Source of the DNA: Fragum whitleyi
Taxonomy: Eukaryota; Mollusca; Bivalvia; Cardiida; Cardiidae
DNA: 64,000 nucleotides
Reading direction: 5' to 3'
NCBI GenBank assembly: GCA_948146395.1
Contig: OX411555.1
Location: 42,679,725 to 42,743,724, forward strand
Part shown: piece by piece, positions 22,101-30,479 of the stretch
How the letters are laid out: each line of letters starts with the position of its first letter
How positions within the stretch are numbered: the first letter of the stretch is position 1
The notes under the pieces: model-generated
What the model saw: the letters and a program-made list of their open reading frames with translations, nothing else
What the model was told of the DNA's origin: nothing
Database searches by the model: none
Translations under genes and position numbers: made by a program

Positions 22101-25100
22101 CTTTCAGTGCTTTGATTTTTCAAATTGAATCCACTTTAAATTTTCGTCTGCAAAACCTTTGAATTTGGACAGGTCCAAAATTTTGTAAACAGGAAAGGGT
22201 TAACCAACTTCTTTCAGTCTTTATTGCATGTGTAGTTGTCTTGGCTAAGTAAAAGCTTGTACCTCAAAAACGTGAAATTGTTTAAGATGTCTCACATAGC
22301 CTCATATTGCATTATTCATCACAGTTGCAAAAACAGCTGGAAGGTAAAGTGTAGAATAGATTATATTATTATAGTTACTATACATGTACAGTAAAACTTG
22401 TGTTAAGCAACCACTGAGGGGACCACAAAAAAGCGGTCGTTTATAGGAATGATTGCTTAATACAAAATAGCATTTAAAGATTGGCAGTCAAGTCGTACCG
22501 AATCCTTTGATGTTTGAACCCATTAGAATCGTCTTATTGAGATGATTCTAATGGGCTCCAACATCACAACACTCAATAATAACAAATTTTTTGTTAAGAA
22601 TGTCTTCTTTTTCACAGATTTTGCTTACAATGAAAGGACTTTTTATGGTGGTCGCTTTATAGAATTGGCTGCTTAATAGACGTGGTCGCTTGAGCAATAT
22701 CGACTGTACTTATGTTTGATTTGAAGATTTTGGTCTTCTCTGGCAACAGATTCAATGTCATTCGAATGTCAAGGTTTTAATTAAATGAAATATCTAGGGT
22801 TAAAAAAAATGGACTCTTTTGATAGACAATCAGGTTTCTAGACAAACTAATTTTGTTACACATCAAAAAGGATTATCATTGGGTCATGTCATTCAAAAAG
22901 GACCACCTAGCAACTCTGTAACTTAGGTGTTTTGAAATTGAGATTGGCTTCAGCAGATAGTGTCATTTTTATGCCCCCGTATCGAGAGATCGGGGGCATA
23001 TTGTTTTACTCATGTCCGCCTGTTGTCTGTCTGTCCGTCCGTCTGTCTGTCTGTCTGTCCGTCCGTCTGTCTGTCTGTCCGTCCGTCCGTCTGTCCGAAA
23101 ACTTAACCCGAAAACTTAACGTTGCCAATATCTTCAAGCCTATTCAAAATACAAAGCTAATATTTGGCATGATGATAGATCTCAATGATCCGCATCCGTT
23201 GGTACCAAAGTCAAGGTCATGTGACAAGGTCAAGGTCATCTGTCAAGGTCAAACTTTGAAAAAACTTAACCCGAAAACTTAACCTTGCCAATATCTTTAA
23301 GCCTATTCAAGATACAAAGCTAATATTTGGCATGATGATAGATCTTAATGATCTGCATCCGCTGGTACCAAAGTCAAGGTCATGTGACAAGGTCAAGGTC
23401 ATCTGTCAAGGTCAAACTTTGAAAAAAAAATGCCATGTCGGGGGCATTCGTGTTTCACAAACACATCTTGTTTATGTTATATTTTTTCCGCCATCTATGA
23501 CTAGGGACAAAATGTAACACCAGTCAAATGTTCCCTTTTTCCAACAGTCAAATTAGAAGAAAGTAAAAATAGAGCTAAAACAAATGATCGGTAATCAAGG
23601 AAAACCTGCCTAAATGACACTAAAATGGGCAATAGTCATTTACTTTTATTCTATAAACTCCAAATTTATTTTTCATAAAACAAGGAAATATATTATTTCT
23701 AAAAAGAATACATGTAATAAGATGATTTATACCTCTTTATGTTACCATTTCACCATAAACTTTCTATGCACTGAAGGCTATGAAAATGAAAAACATTGAG
23801 GAAAAGAGAGAAAATGCTCTCTCTTTCTCAAGGTTTTCTACAATATTTTGTAGTGTCTTCATTTTCAACACACGTCTGGGTTAGTCAGCTGAAATTACCA
23901 AGTGACGTCATTTAGGCGGGTTGTCCTGGATAACAGTGCAAATCTTGTTACATTTTTAGCTCCACTGGCTGAAATTCTCTATATGTTATATAGTGGAAAC
24001 TTTGAAAATCATTTTCTCAGAATACAATGGATGGATATCAACCAATTTTCACTGGAATGATCCTTGAGTGACCCTTTATCAGTCTACAAAAAATCATTGT
24101 GATCAGATGGATAATATGCATTTTATGGGCAGAGGTCATTTCTCTATATGTTATTTAGTTGAAAATTTGAAAATCATTTTCTCAGAATCTAATTTTTGGA
24201 TATCAACCAAATTTCATTGGAATGATCCTTGAGTGACCCTTTATCAGTGTACCAAAAATTATTTTGATTGGATGAAACCCAAATATCTAAAAATCAAGTC
24301 AAAACATTTATTTGCTTTTATAAGAATTTCAAGCCTGTGGAGCGACTCAAGCCATTCATGGCTTTCTAGTTATTTAAGAGACGAAGAGAGCATTTTTTTT
24401 TTATTTCATGGAGGTATGAAGTAAAAAACCAAATCATACTATATGAATTCGCAATGAATGCTCTTTTCATATCTTATAATTTAATATCTTGAAGCAAAAA
24501 TAGAAGAATTTCCCCATAATTGGACATATTGCTTGTCGGACTACTTTGTGCGCAAGTTTAAAAATAGCTGCATACTCAAAATTGTTTTCATTGAGGAATT
24601 AAACCAATTTTACAGCCAATCTAAGTACACAAAATTGATGTAAACAAATAATATGAACCTGTGCGTGGGATTTTCAACAATTTCAAACATGCGCAAAGTA
24701 AAGACTCTGACCAGCCTGTGCATCTGCACAGTCTGACCAGAGTCTTCACTATGCATTTAGTAGATAGATAAGGTCTTAAAGTATCTGTAAACCATCAGGT
24801 AATATTATATTTACAGTTTGTGGCTGTCAATGCTACTCAATGTTTGCATCTCTCGAACATTTCAATTTGTTGGAAATGTCACACACAGGCTTATATTTAA
24901 TTATTCAACAGGAGTGACAGAAATGGTAAAGCCCCAGTGCATGTTGCTGCCCACTGGAAGATCAAGGACATGCTGAGAATACTAGTATCGGAGCATACAG
25001 TTAATCGAATTGACAATATGGGGCGTACACCGTTATATGTATGTGTCAGTTCGCTGAGCACGGGTCTCTATAAGGAAGACCTGAAGTATCAAGTTCCTTG

Positions 25101-25416
25101 CATTAAAGTTCTGTTCCACGCAAAATGTGACATGCTAAATTTAATAGACTGGATCCGTTGGAAGGGACCTGGAATTCCCCCTGAACTTCTCGCAAATGAT
25201 GAAGCGTTTTTCGAATGGTATACAAACAATTACAACTCGCCGCATTCGTTGAAAAATCTGAGTCGAATGGTTGTTCAGAAAAGACTGATTGAGACATCGG
25301 AGGATAATTTTTTGAAGAAGATACCTTATCTTCCCCTACCCTCGAAGCTTCATGTTTATTTGTCCCGGCGTACCTTTTTACTGCCTACTCCTAAGGTTTT
25401 GCATAATGAAACATGA
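15918..25416 (+). CDS. Ankyrin repeat and SOCS box (ASB) family protein, 4 exons, 325 aa
   Basis: Join 15918-16148, 17423-17537, 18402-18528, 24912-25416: 978 nt, 325 residues and a TGA stop. Introns are GT-AG with phases 0, 1 and 2, and the frame stays open throughout. About six ankyrin repeats follow one another: residues 18-49, 60-92, 93-126, 127-163, 164-195 and 196-235 (diverged), with TPLL/TPLY and GADVN/GADLN signatures. A C-terminal SOCS box starts at S270 (SLKNLSRMVV, Elongin C-binding BC box) and has a Cul5 box IPYLPLPSKLHVYL at 295-308. In the family, the ankyrin domain binds a substrate and the SOCS box recruits Elongin B/C and Cullin 5 for ubiquitination. MGNSKS at the N terminus fits the MGxxxS myristoylation pattern, so membrane attachment is possible. 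The ATG has G at -3 and G at +4 and is the first ATG after an in-frame TGA at 15864. Which vertebrate ASB it corresponds to was not assigned. Confidence 0.87.
16149..17422 (+). other. ASB intron 1
   Basis: 1,274 bp, donor GTTTGT and acceptor CTTTTCAG. It holds a tRNA-derived SINE (16265-16490), a half copy of foldback family H3 (16740-16800) and unassigned A/T-rich DNA. CTTGTCCAGG / CCTGGACAAG text at 17055-17100 with ATGGACAAGTGG.. ACTTGTCCA at 17300-17335 looks like a further decayed inverted repeat. Confidence 0.6.
16265..16490 (+). mobile_element. tRNA-derived SINE in ASB intron 1
   Basis: GCGTGGTAAAGGTGCTTGAC resembles an A-box region, and CATGGTCCGAGCCCCTCC a degenerate B box about 35 bp later. 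A body of about 150 bp follows, ending in an A-rich segment (AATAAAACTGAAAAAAATGG). Diverged, so an old insertion. Confidence 0.45.
17423..17537 (+). CDS. ASB gene exon 2 (residues 78-115)
   Basis: The acceptor is CTTTTCAG|ATACTT and the donor GCAG|GTAATG. The exon completes ankyrin repeat 2 (ILLKAGAAIN) and encodes most of repeat 3 (GCTPLYKAAYHGRPVLLDIL). It is 115 nt long, so it enters in phase 0 and leaves one base, G, which joins GA from exon 3 to give Gly116. Confidence 0.86.
17620..17720. repeat. Foldback hairpin, about 100 nt, ASB intron 2
   Basis: Left arm CTGAATTTATTAAACAAGTC ATCTATAAACAGATAAAAAC and right arm GTTTTTATCTGTTTTAGATG-type text (here GAGTTTTTATCTGTTTTAGA) through GTTTACTAAATTC pair along about 45 bp around GAGGCTGCGCCG. 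No second copy was noticed in the window. Confidence 0.6.
17746..18005. mobile_element. 260-bp inverted-repeat element with two CRE palindromes
   Basis: It is bounded by TTATAATATGACC (17746) and its reverse GGTCATATTATAA (ending 18005). Inside are two TGACGTCA palindromes (17839-17846 and 17861-17868) in the mirror-like text AATGACGTCA..TGACGTCATT. Its left edge follows the foldback at 17620-17720, and the two may be parts of one larger insertion. Confidence 0.45.
18089..18345 (-). mobile_element. TTAA-flanked MITE family P2, one end intact
   Basis: It begins TTAACCCTTGTCATGCTGAT at 18089 and continues with CCTGCTTTGGCAGGA and AGCCTGCACATATGTGTAG, as in the copy at 26351-26599 read in reverse. 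The distal end is diverged. It lies in ASB intron 2 just before exon 3. Confidence 0.5.
18402..18528 (+). CDS. ASB gene exon 3 (residues 116-158)
   Basis: The acceptor is TTTTCTTTCAG|GAGCTG, with a strong pyrimidine tract, and the donor AA|GTGAGT is near-ideal. It encodes the end of repeat 3 (GADLNKSDKDG) and repeat 4 (QTPLYVCVQN ... EMLLAYQANPD). At 127 nt it leaves two bases, AA, completed to Lys158 by the first G of exon 4. Confidence 0.86.
18558..18629. repeat. 72-nt foldback hairpin family H2, ASB intron 3
   Basis: Arms ATGGCTCAGCGTGAAACGGT TGTAACTCCATAT and ATATGGAGTTACAACTGTTT CACTCTGAGCCAT. It starts 29 bp after the end of exon 3, very close to the splice donor, on the transcribed strand. 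Confidence 0.65.
19848..20150 (+). repeat. Family A pearl/HINE-like element inside the insertion
   Basis: Hairpin head TTATGCCCCCGTATCGAGAG ATCGGGGGCATA, then (GTCTGTCC)n microsatellite to about 19968, a truncated unit, three AAGGTCAAGGTCATGTGAC blocks, and the tail TTCCGGGGGAATTCGTGTTT. Confidence 0.65.
20845..21118 (+). mobile_element. Older SINE copy of the Meta-like family
   Basis: GGCACTAGACCTCCTTTAAC and CTCGAATCCCAACCC (B-box like) lead into GGTGCTTTACACTGGGCACA and AAGAACCAAGGAGGTCTT, which parallel GGTGCTTTACACCGAGCACG and TGAACCATGGCGGATCT in the next copy. It ends ACACACTTTAACCTATACGA, as the next copy does. Confidence 0.5.
21121..21452 (+). mobile_element. tRNA-derived SINE with conserved central domain
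   Basis: Head: GATTAGCTCAG ... TTGGTAGAGCACCGGACTTC (A-box region) and GGGTCCGGTTCCCGGGCTGG (B-box region). Then CTTTCGGATGAGACGTTAAA CCGAGGCCCCGTG, which I recognise as the deeply conserved metazoan SINE domain described as Meta or Nin-DC. The 3' part has an ACACACTTTAACCTATAC end. The family name is from memory and should be checked. Confidence 0.65.
22389..22706. mobile_element. pogo/Tigger-like TA MITE, 318 bp
   Basis: It is flanked by TA on both sides (22387-22388, 22707-22708). Left end CAGTAAAACTTGTGTTAAGC; right end reversed CAGTCGATATTGCTCAAGCG. Inside are GCGGTCGTTTATAGG / GGTGGTCGCTTTATAG and a hairpin at 22498-22561 (CCATTAGAATCGTCTT / GATGATTCTAATGG). It sits in ASB intron 3. 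Confidence 0.55.
22966..23472 (+). repeat. Family A pearl/HINE-like element, complete
   Basis: Head hairpin TTATGCCCCCGTATCGAGAG, (GTCTGTCC)n to 23096, two full units of 163 bp with GCCAATATCTTCAAGCC and TCAAGGTCATGTGACAAGG, and the tail TGTCGGGGGCATTCGTGTTT CACAAACACATCTTGTTT. The 163-bp period shifts the reading frame between units, which argues against coding. Confidence 0.7.
23777..23852. repeat. Hairpin core variant
   Basis: AACATTGAGGAAAAGAGAGA, then AAATGCTCTCTCTTTCTC, then AAGGTTTTCTACAATATTTT. The layout (AACATTGxGGAAAAGA, hairpin, TTTTCxACAAT) is that of the P1 core, in ASB intron 3. Confidence 0.4.
23957..24372 (+). repeat. Family B array, short copy
   Basis: Head TTTTTAGCTCCACTGGCTGA, about two units (TATATAGTGGAAACTTTGAA, TGACCCTTTATCAGTCTACA, GGGCAGAGGTCATTTCTCTA) and the full tail GGAGCGACTCAAGCCATTCA TGGCTTTCTAGT. 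The microsatellite part is missing. Confidence 0.6.
24375..24490. repeat. Foldback family H3, diverged copy
   Basis: It has GACGAAGAGAGCA, TTTATTTCATGGAGGTATGA and AACCAAATCA as in the intact hairpin at 33439-33583, but the right arm has decayed (GAATGCTCTTTTCATATCTT). Confidence 0.45.
24660..24895. repeat. Dispersed repeat I fragments
   Basis: The text CAGCCTGTGCATCTGCACAG TCTGACCAGAG(T/C)CTTCACTA and TTGTTGGAAATGTCACACACAGGCT recurs, whole or in part, at 18800-18915, 25790-25925, 26005-26042, 33785-33830, 34135-34195, 34370-34405, 34575-34735 and 34800-34860. This copy ends a few bases before the exon 4 acceptor and supplies its upstream context. Confidence 0.45.
24912..25416 (+). CDS. ASB gene exon 4 (residues 158-325, SOCS box, stop)
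   Basis: The acceptor is TATTCAACAG|GAGTGAC after a 6.4-kb intron. The exon encodes repeat 5 (KAPVHVAAHWKIKDMLRIL), repeat 6 (RTPLYVCVSS ... CIKVLFHAKCDMLNLID), a linker PPELLANDEAFFEWY and the SOCS box. In the BC box the usual Cys is Ser275. The Cul5 box LPLP at 298-301 followed by KLHVYL is canonical. Seventeen residues follow the box, which is slightly long for the family. TGA is at 25414-25416. Confidence 0.88.
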
Positions 25417-25657
25417 ATTTTGTTTTTGATTTGTTAAAGAGTCATAAGATTTACCCTGTCAATCAGAAATTACCAAGGTGAAACCTAGTTTTAAAATCAG
25501 CAGTAGAGTGATGAAGCTATATTGAGAATGTATTCCTAACTACTGGACTAATTTTTTTCTTTTAAATCTTTCACCACATTCTCCATTTTGTCGAATTTTG
25601 GTTAGTTGACGACATTTTTGAAAACTTTTGTCCTTTTGAGATTAAAACTTGTGTAAA

Positions 25658-25723
25658 AATAAAAGAAATCACTTGAACCATTTTTTTTATAGAATGCTTT
25701 AGCATTTTCTCTTTCATAATAAA
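25658..25723 (+). promoter_or_regulatory. Candidate polyadenylation signals of the ASB gene
   Basis: AATAAA occurs at 25658-25663 and again at 25718-25723, 242 and 302 bases after the stop codon, in an A/T-rich 3' flank. Either could end the ASB transcript; without transcript data the choice is open. Confidence 0.45.
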
Positions 25724-26350
25724 CATGGTAAAAATTGTAGATTTTTTAGTAAATCCCTCCAGATATGATATAGAAATATTACATGGGCTTTCATTCACTG
25801 ATATAATACAAGTCTTTGCATGACATTTCCAACAATTTGAAAGGGAGCACATAGCAAAGACTCCAGCTACATTGTGTATCTGCTAAGTCTGATCAAAGTC
25901 TTCACTATAGCCAAGGTAAATAAGTTGTCAAAATATGTTTAGACAGTCAAGAAATCTTCTAATCACACTAAGTAACTATCTAGGCTGCTAAATGTTTACA
26001 CCTCATGCATTTGTCAAATTGTTGGAAATGTAAGGCATAGCTATTTTATCATAACTGAGGCTAATTTTTACATTGACAGGGCAAATTTTGTTTTATACTT
26101 CTAGTCTGACAATCGGCTTTGTTAGCATATTATGTGTACATGTTTGACTTGTTTATGTGTACATTTTATTGTTACAGAATTTTAAAAACTGCCAAGTTTT
26201 TACTATGCTCATGCTGTTTTTGGCCAAGTCTTTGGCAGCCAGTAAAGACTAAAACCAGCCTGCAAAGATGTGTGAATATAGCTTTTTTTGTTCACTAAAT
26301 GAAAGATAAATCAATCTTATAAACAAACAAACATCTCCTATTGAATCCTT
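25724..26350. other. Intergenic spacer 3' of the ASB gene
   Basis: A/T-rich, with two repeat I fragments (25790-25925, 26005-26042). No other feature is seen. Confidence 0.35.
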
Positions 26351-26599
26351 TTAACCTTTGTCATGCTGAATTAATTTTGGCTAAATAAAAATCATCAAAT
26401 TCAAAGGGCAAAAAGCACTGAAAGTACCAACCGCAGGTCAATTTTTATTTGGAAAACTTAATCTATTGACAATTCTTGTTTGAAAGTGAGAAACAGGTGG
26501 TGTAGACTATCATCAGACTGCACATATGTGCAGGCAGATGTTTGTCTATAGCTCCTGCCAAAGCAAAAATTTTCCTGGATCAGCATGACAAGGGTTTAA
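26351..26599 (+). mobile_element. TTAA-flanked MITE family P2, complete
   Basis: Ends TTAACCTTTGTCATGCTGAA (26351) and, reversed, TTAAACCCTTGTCATGCTGA (26599). Inside are AAAGCACTGAAAGTACC and the perfect 16-mer palindrome CTGCACATATGTGCAG (26518-26533). Other copies: 18089-18345 and 48852-49065. TTAA borders suggest a piggyBac-type mobiliser. Confidence 0.6.
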
Positions 26600-26803
26600 A
26601 ACCCTATTTTTCTGTACTGTTTGAGTAAGTTTTATGTATAATTCTACTTTACCTTATCAGTGCTGGCACTGACAAAAAAAGAATCCATTTTTTTTCGTGG
26701 AAAAGAAAGAAAATAGACAACAATTTTATGTTACAAACGTATTAGAATCATAAGTCTTTTGTTGAAGAAAACATTGTAGACACTGATGAAATAGCTAACA
26801 ACA

Positions 26804-27034
26804 TTAACCCTTTTCTGTTTAATCCCTGCTTTTTAAATGCCTGTGATTTAATGATTTAGAAAACATTGTGAAAAAAGAAGAAATTGCTTCTGACAAGCAA
26901 TTTCTTCTATTTCCACACCACTTTCTGCCCTACTGAATGGTTATTTTTCAAATTAAATCCACTTTAAATTTTCGTCTGCAAAACCTTTGAATTTGGATAG
27001 GTCCAAAATTTTTTGTAAAACAGGAAAGTGTTAA
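26804..27034 (+). mobile_element. piggyBac-like MITE P1, intact copy
   Basis: TTAACCCTTTTCTGTTTAAT at the left and AAACAGGAAAGTGTTAA at the right. The central hairpin core is at about 26862-26925, with stem AAGAAATTGCTT / AAGCAATTTCTT. It serves as the uninterrupted reference for the split copy in ASB intron 3. Confidence 0.65.
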
Positions 27035-27384
27035 GAATTAATTCATTGAAGTAGCTTGTGACTCACTAATAAACCTTTATAGCCCAATTAGTCAACTCCC
27101 AGAGGAATAAAGTCTTTGAAGAACTGAATCCAAATTTGAGATTGTTTTGTACCACTCGGGGTAACTTTTTAAATGAAATCTAAGTTTAAATGGTTTGGGA
27201 TTGAAGACTTGGGTATGGCTTACAAAATAAATTGACATCACAATAATGAAGTGATAAAGGTACATGTATCTGAAATTTGGAAAAAAAAATACTTTAGCTT
27301 TATTCATTGTATTACATATTAATTGTTAAGATATATTTGTTATGATTTCTCTTTTGAAAATACCAAAACATGCAGATAGATATA
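27035..27384. other. Spacer without recognised feature
   Basis: A/T-rich. The minus open frame 27092-27307 shows no motif or splice signals that I trust. Confidence 0.3.
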
Positions 27385-28258
27385 CAGTAAAATCTCAGTA
27401 TTTCGCACGCCAGTGGTTCGTGGGTATGTGTTGGTTCGTATACATTCTTTGATCCCGATTTTCTTCCTTCTGTATCTTTGTAGGAAGGCTCCAAGTAATT
27501 CGCACATCGGTGGTTTGTAGTTTGTAGCCCTTGTCAGGTCCTGAGAATTTGATTATAAACACAGATTCATATGTTTAATCTGTAGGTGTGAATTGTGGGA
27601 TCAACAGTTTTCCTAGGTGTTACAATTGACATTTGTAAACATTGGTTTTCACACCTGTTGATTGGTATTTATTGATTATTGTTATGCATCATTATTTACA
27701 GGCATTGTTTGATTTGTAATTTTTGGCAGGTTAAATCGAATAAAGGTTTCAATCAATAACCTAAATTGCCTTTCATCTGGCTTTCAGTTCGCATAACGAT
27801 CATGCGTAAATGAATGTGCAAATTTTCGTAGACTTGATTGTGAACATGTCCTCTACACAGATTCATCGTAATGCAGAGATTTCTTCGTCCACTGAACGAG
27901 AACTCAGCGTGATTTGATCTAAAGGGAAAACACTCTGATGTAGTTAAGAATTGGCATGTAAATAATTGAATGAAATAACTTTATTTAGGTTTTGAATATG
28001 GCATAAACAAAAGATGATCATTGTTCAAGTGAGATTTTTTGCGTCTTAACTCTCTTCAGAAGAGTCTTGTTTGAACTTGATTTAAAGTATATTCGATTGA
28101 ACCTTAAAATCAAGCCTCAAATTTAGGGTACCTTAGGACCATGTCCAATCCAAGCCATCAAAAAACTACCGACTGCTTGACGTTTGTTGGTTTGTACTAC
28201 GTTTAGTTCGTATAAATTGTCCCGGTCCCTTGAGATACGAACTACCGAGATTTTACTG
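27385..28258. mobile_element. pogo/Tigger-like non-autonomous TA element, 874 bp
   Basis: Flanked by TA (27383-27384 and 28259-28260). Left end CAGTAAAATCTCAGTATTTC; right end reversed CAGTAAAATCTCGGTAGTTC. GTTCGTATA/TTCGCA text recurs near both ends. No transposase frame, so non-autonomous. Confidence 0.65.
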
Positions 28259-28308
28259 TACTGTTAATGTTTTTTACTGTAAAATTATTGCAAAACTTAT
28301 ATATCCTA

Positions 28309-28380
28309 GGTTCAGAGCAAAAGACTGTATTAAAGTGTCTATACAAGGTATAGACACTAGGTACAGTCTTGCACTGAACC
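28309..28380. repeat. 72-nt foldback hairpin
   Basis: GGTTCAGAGCAAAAGACTGT .. GTGTCTATAC and GTATAGACAC .. TACAGTCTTGCACTGAACC pair along almost the whole length with a 2-nt loop (AA/GG). It is the same size class as H2 but unrelated in sequence; it lies 50 bp after the pogo-like element. Confidence 0.6.
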
Positions 28381-29939
28381 ATAGAAATGGTCATTATATG
28401 AAAGTTAAGAGATCATTTATAAGTATTGTCATTGTATTTGTTATGTTTTTGTGTTTAAAGAATCAGGGGTGGTCCAAAAATTCATGGACAAATACATGTA
28501 CTATAAGATTTAATGAATAAATGGATCTGTTAAATTTTTCGAAACTTTCTGTTAATTGTTATTAAAATTTCATAGAATCATACAGTAAGGCACGGCTTGT
28601 TTCAATTTCAAAGAATGTCTTGTCTTCAGAAATGTAGACCCTTCTCAGTCTGCTTGGTTCCCGAATTTTCTAATTGTTGAATGATCTTTTTACCTTCCGA
28701 TATAATGAATAAAAGCAATTTCTTTCCCATAATACATTGGCACTTGATTTGATTTCAAAATGCACTCGTTGTTGATCTAAATTTCTGTTCAGGGAAAGTG
28801 TATAATTTCTATTTAACCATTTTATAAGTTTTTTGGGTGACCATTCCATGATTTGGCAAGGAAAGATAAATATTATTTTGTCCATGAGCATCTGGATCAT
28901 CCCTTGTACCATTCAAGAATCAATGCTGGCGTTGAGAAAGCTGTTTTTCGTTGATTTACTTTTAAAATTTTGAATAAATCATAAAAATCTGTTTTCGATG
29001 TTTTGGAAGTAAATTGGTGAATAAAATGATTTAAACTGGAAATTATTGAAGCATATATCCATTATATCATTTTATTAGCAGAATAGATATACTTTTAAAA
29101 GTTAATTAGTCAATTTATTTCTTGGCAGGTAATAACTGACAATGTCTTTGAAGAAAGTTTTCAGACTTCAAACCTATGTGTATTGCATTTAATAAATTGA
29201 TAGGTTAATGCAAAGCTATTATAAGTGTTTATAGATAAGCACTTACAATAGCTTTGCTTCAAACCCTTTTTATAAATTCTTAGTGTATGGTTGAATTTGG
29301 AGATTTATTCAATATAATTGTCAATATTTTTCTGAATATTATTAATCTTGCCACAGGCACTTAAAGAGTAAATGTAACAAACTGCAAAATGCTTTAAATA
29401 CTTTCTGATTACTCAATGAGACACTTAGGGTCTTTATTTCAAATTTGTAAAATGTTTCATGGACTAGCCCATTAAAGCACATGAAACCCTTTTGCACTTT
29501 TAAATGATTCTAGATTTACTGATGATTCTCTTTTTACGAGGGGAAAATGCTTCAATATTTCCAGTTTTCGGGGTTTTACTGTGGTGAAAATATGAAATAG
29601 TGTTAAAATGTCTTAAAATATATCATACAATTTCTAATGTATATTTCTTGTAGCAAGGCCTTTCAGATCGCAATAGGTATCAAATTCATCTGTTAATGTC
29701 ATTTTCAAGGTAATTTTAATTTTAAAGGAAAAAACTTGACATTGAATGGTAGCTGTACATGGCTTCCTTTTCTTATGTTCATTCTTTTGTAAGACATTTA
29801 TTATCATACTAAGTTCAAGATTGTCAGACAAGGACAATGTTTTATAAGGTCCTATTTTGAAATTGTCTGTTGATGATCATGTAAATATCCAGCAATTCAT
29901 GTATATTTCATAAAGTTTTCAATACAAAAATAATATAAA
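28381..29939. other. A/T-rich spacer with one 48-nt hairpin
   Basis: The only structured feature is a hairpin at 29210-29257: GCAAAGCTATTATAAGTG against CACTTACAATAGCTTTGC, 17 of 18 pairs. Open frames (28670-28912 minus, 29634-29837 minus) have no recognisable domain. Confidence 0.35.
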
Positions 29940-30115
29940 AGAGCTACAGAGAGAGGGGGTATTTTGGATTTTAGATCAAAGTATCACAAAAAATTATACA
30001 AATGCTCTGTTGTTGGTGCTCATTGGAATTGTCTCGCCAAGACAATTCAAATGAGTACCCACAACATAGGGTTTCATTGAGAAATAAAGATTTTAGACTG
30101 GCTTTATCCCACTCT
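29940..30115. mobile_element. Foldback element family H1, copy 2
   Basis: It starts GAGCTACAGAGAGAGGGGGT ATTTTGGATTTTAGA like 15597 and contains TGGAATTGTCTCGCCAAGAC AATTCAAATGAGTACCCACA ACATAGGGTTTCATTGAGA, then the shared ending TTTTAGACTGGCTTTA. Confidence 0.5.
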
Positions 30116-30479
30116 TATCTGTACCTATCATATAATTTACAAGACATTTTTGAGTATTTGATATTATTAACCTTTGAGGAATGTTGTTACACAATGTTAC
30201 AGTATTTTCGTTTTTGAAAAATAAATGTTTCTTTTTTTCAATGTTAATTCTATGTAAATTTAATTGTTTATTCAATGTTTATTCACATTCTTAGTTTCTT
30301 TTTATGACTATATTGCTTACTTATGTATAAATAGCTTTCTGAAAATTTGATTATTTGGGGCAACTGGTGTGGTGTGTAGGCAGCGTCTTACTTCCTTGTC
30401 TGGAGCATAACTTGGTCACTTCATGTCTGATTGACTTGACACTTGGCAGTTATGTTCCTCTCATGATAATAAAGTGCAG

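Larger units (their letters stand above)
19058..22115 (-). mobile_element. Candidate Helitron/Helentron-like insertion
   Basis: It is inserted between A and T without a visible target duplication. Read on the minus strand it starts TCAAAGCACTGAAAGTACTG and ends with a perfect hairpin CTGGTGAACGA/CGT/TCGTTCACCAG directly at the border. The 12-mer TGGTGAACGAAC is present near both ends. TC start, A|T target and a terminal hairpin fit Helitron-type elements, but the expected CTRR 3' end is CCAG. It carries a family A element and two SINEs; no Rep/helicase reading frame is seen, so it would be non-autonomous. Confidence 0.45.
18918..22203 (+). mobile_element. piggyBac-like MITE P1, split by a 3.06-kb insertion
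   Basis: Left part 18918-19057 runs from TTAACCCTTTGCTGTTTAAT through the hairpin core to CTACAGAATGGTTA. Right part 22116-22203 resumes TTTTTCAAATTGAATCCACT and ends AAACAGGAAAGGGTTAA. Joined, they equal the intact copy at 26804-27034 (where the text reads GAATGGTTATTTTTCAAATT), so the intervening 3,058 bp is an insertion between A and T. Confidence 0.7.
18529..24911 (+). other. ASB intron 3 (6.4 kb), filled with nested elements
   Basis: Donor GTGAGT, acceptor CAACAG. Contents in order: H2 hairpin, repeat I fragment (18800-18915), P1 MITE split by a 3.06-kb insert, pogo-like MITE, family A element, hairpin core, family B array, H3 foldback and a repeat I fragment just before exon 4. No extra exon of the ASB gene was found in it. 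Confidence 0.6.
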
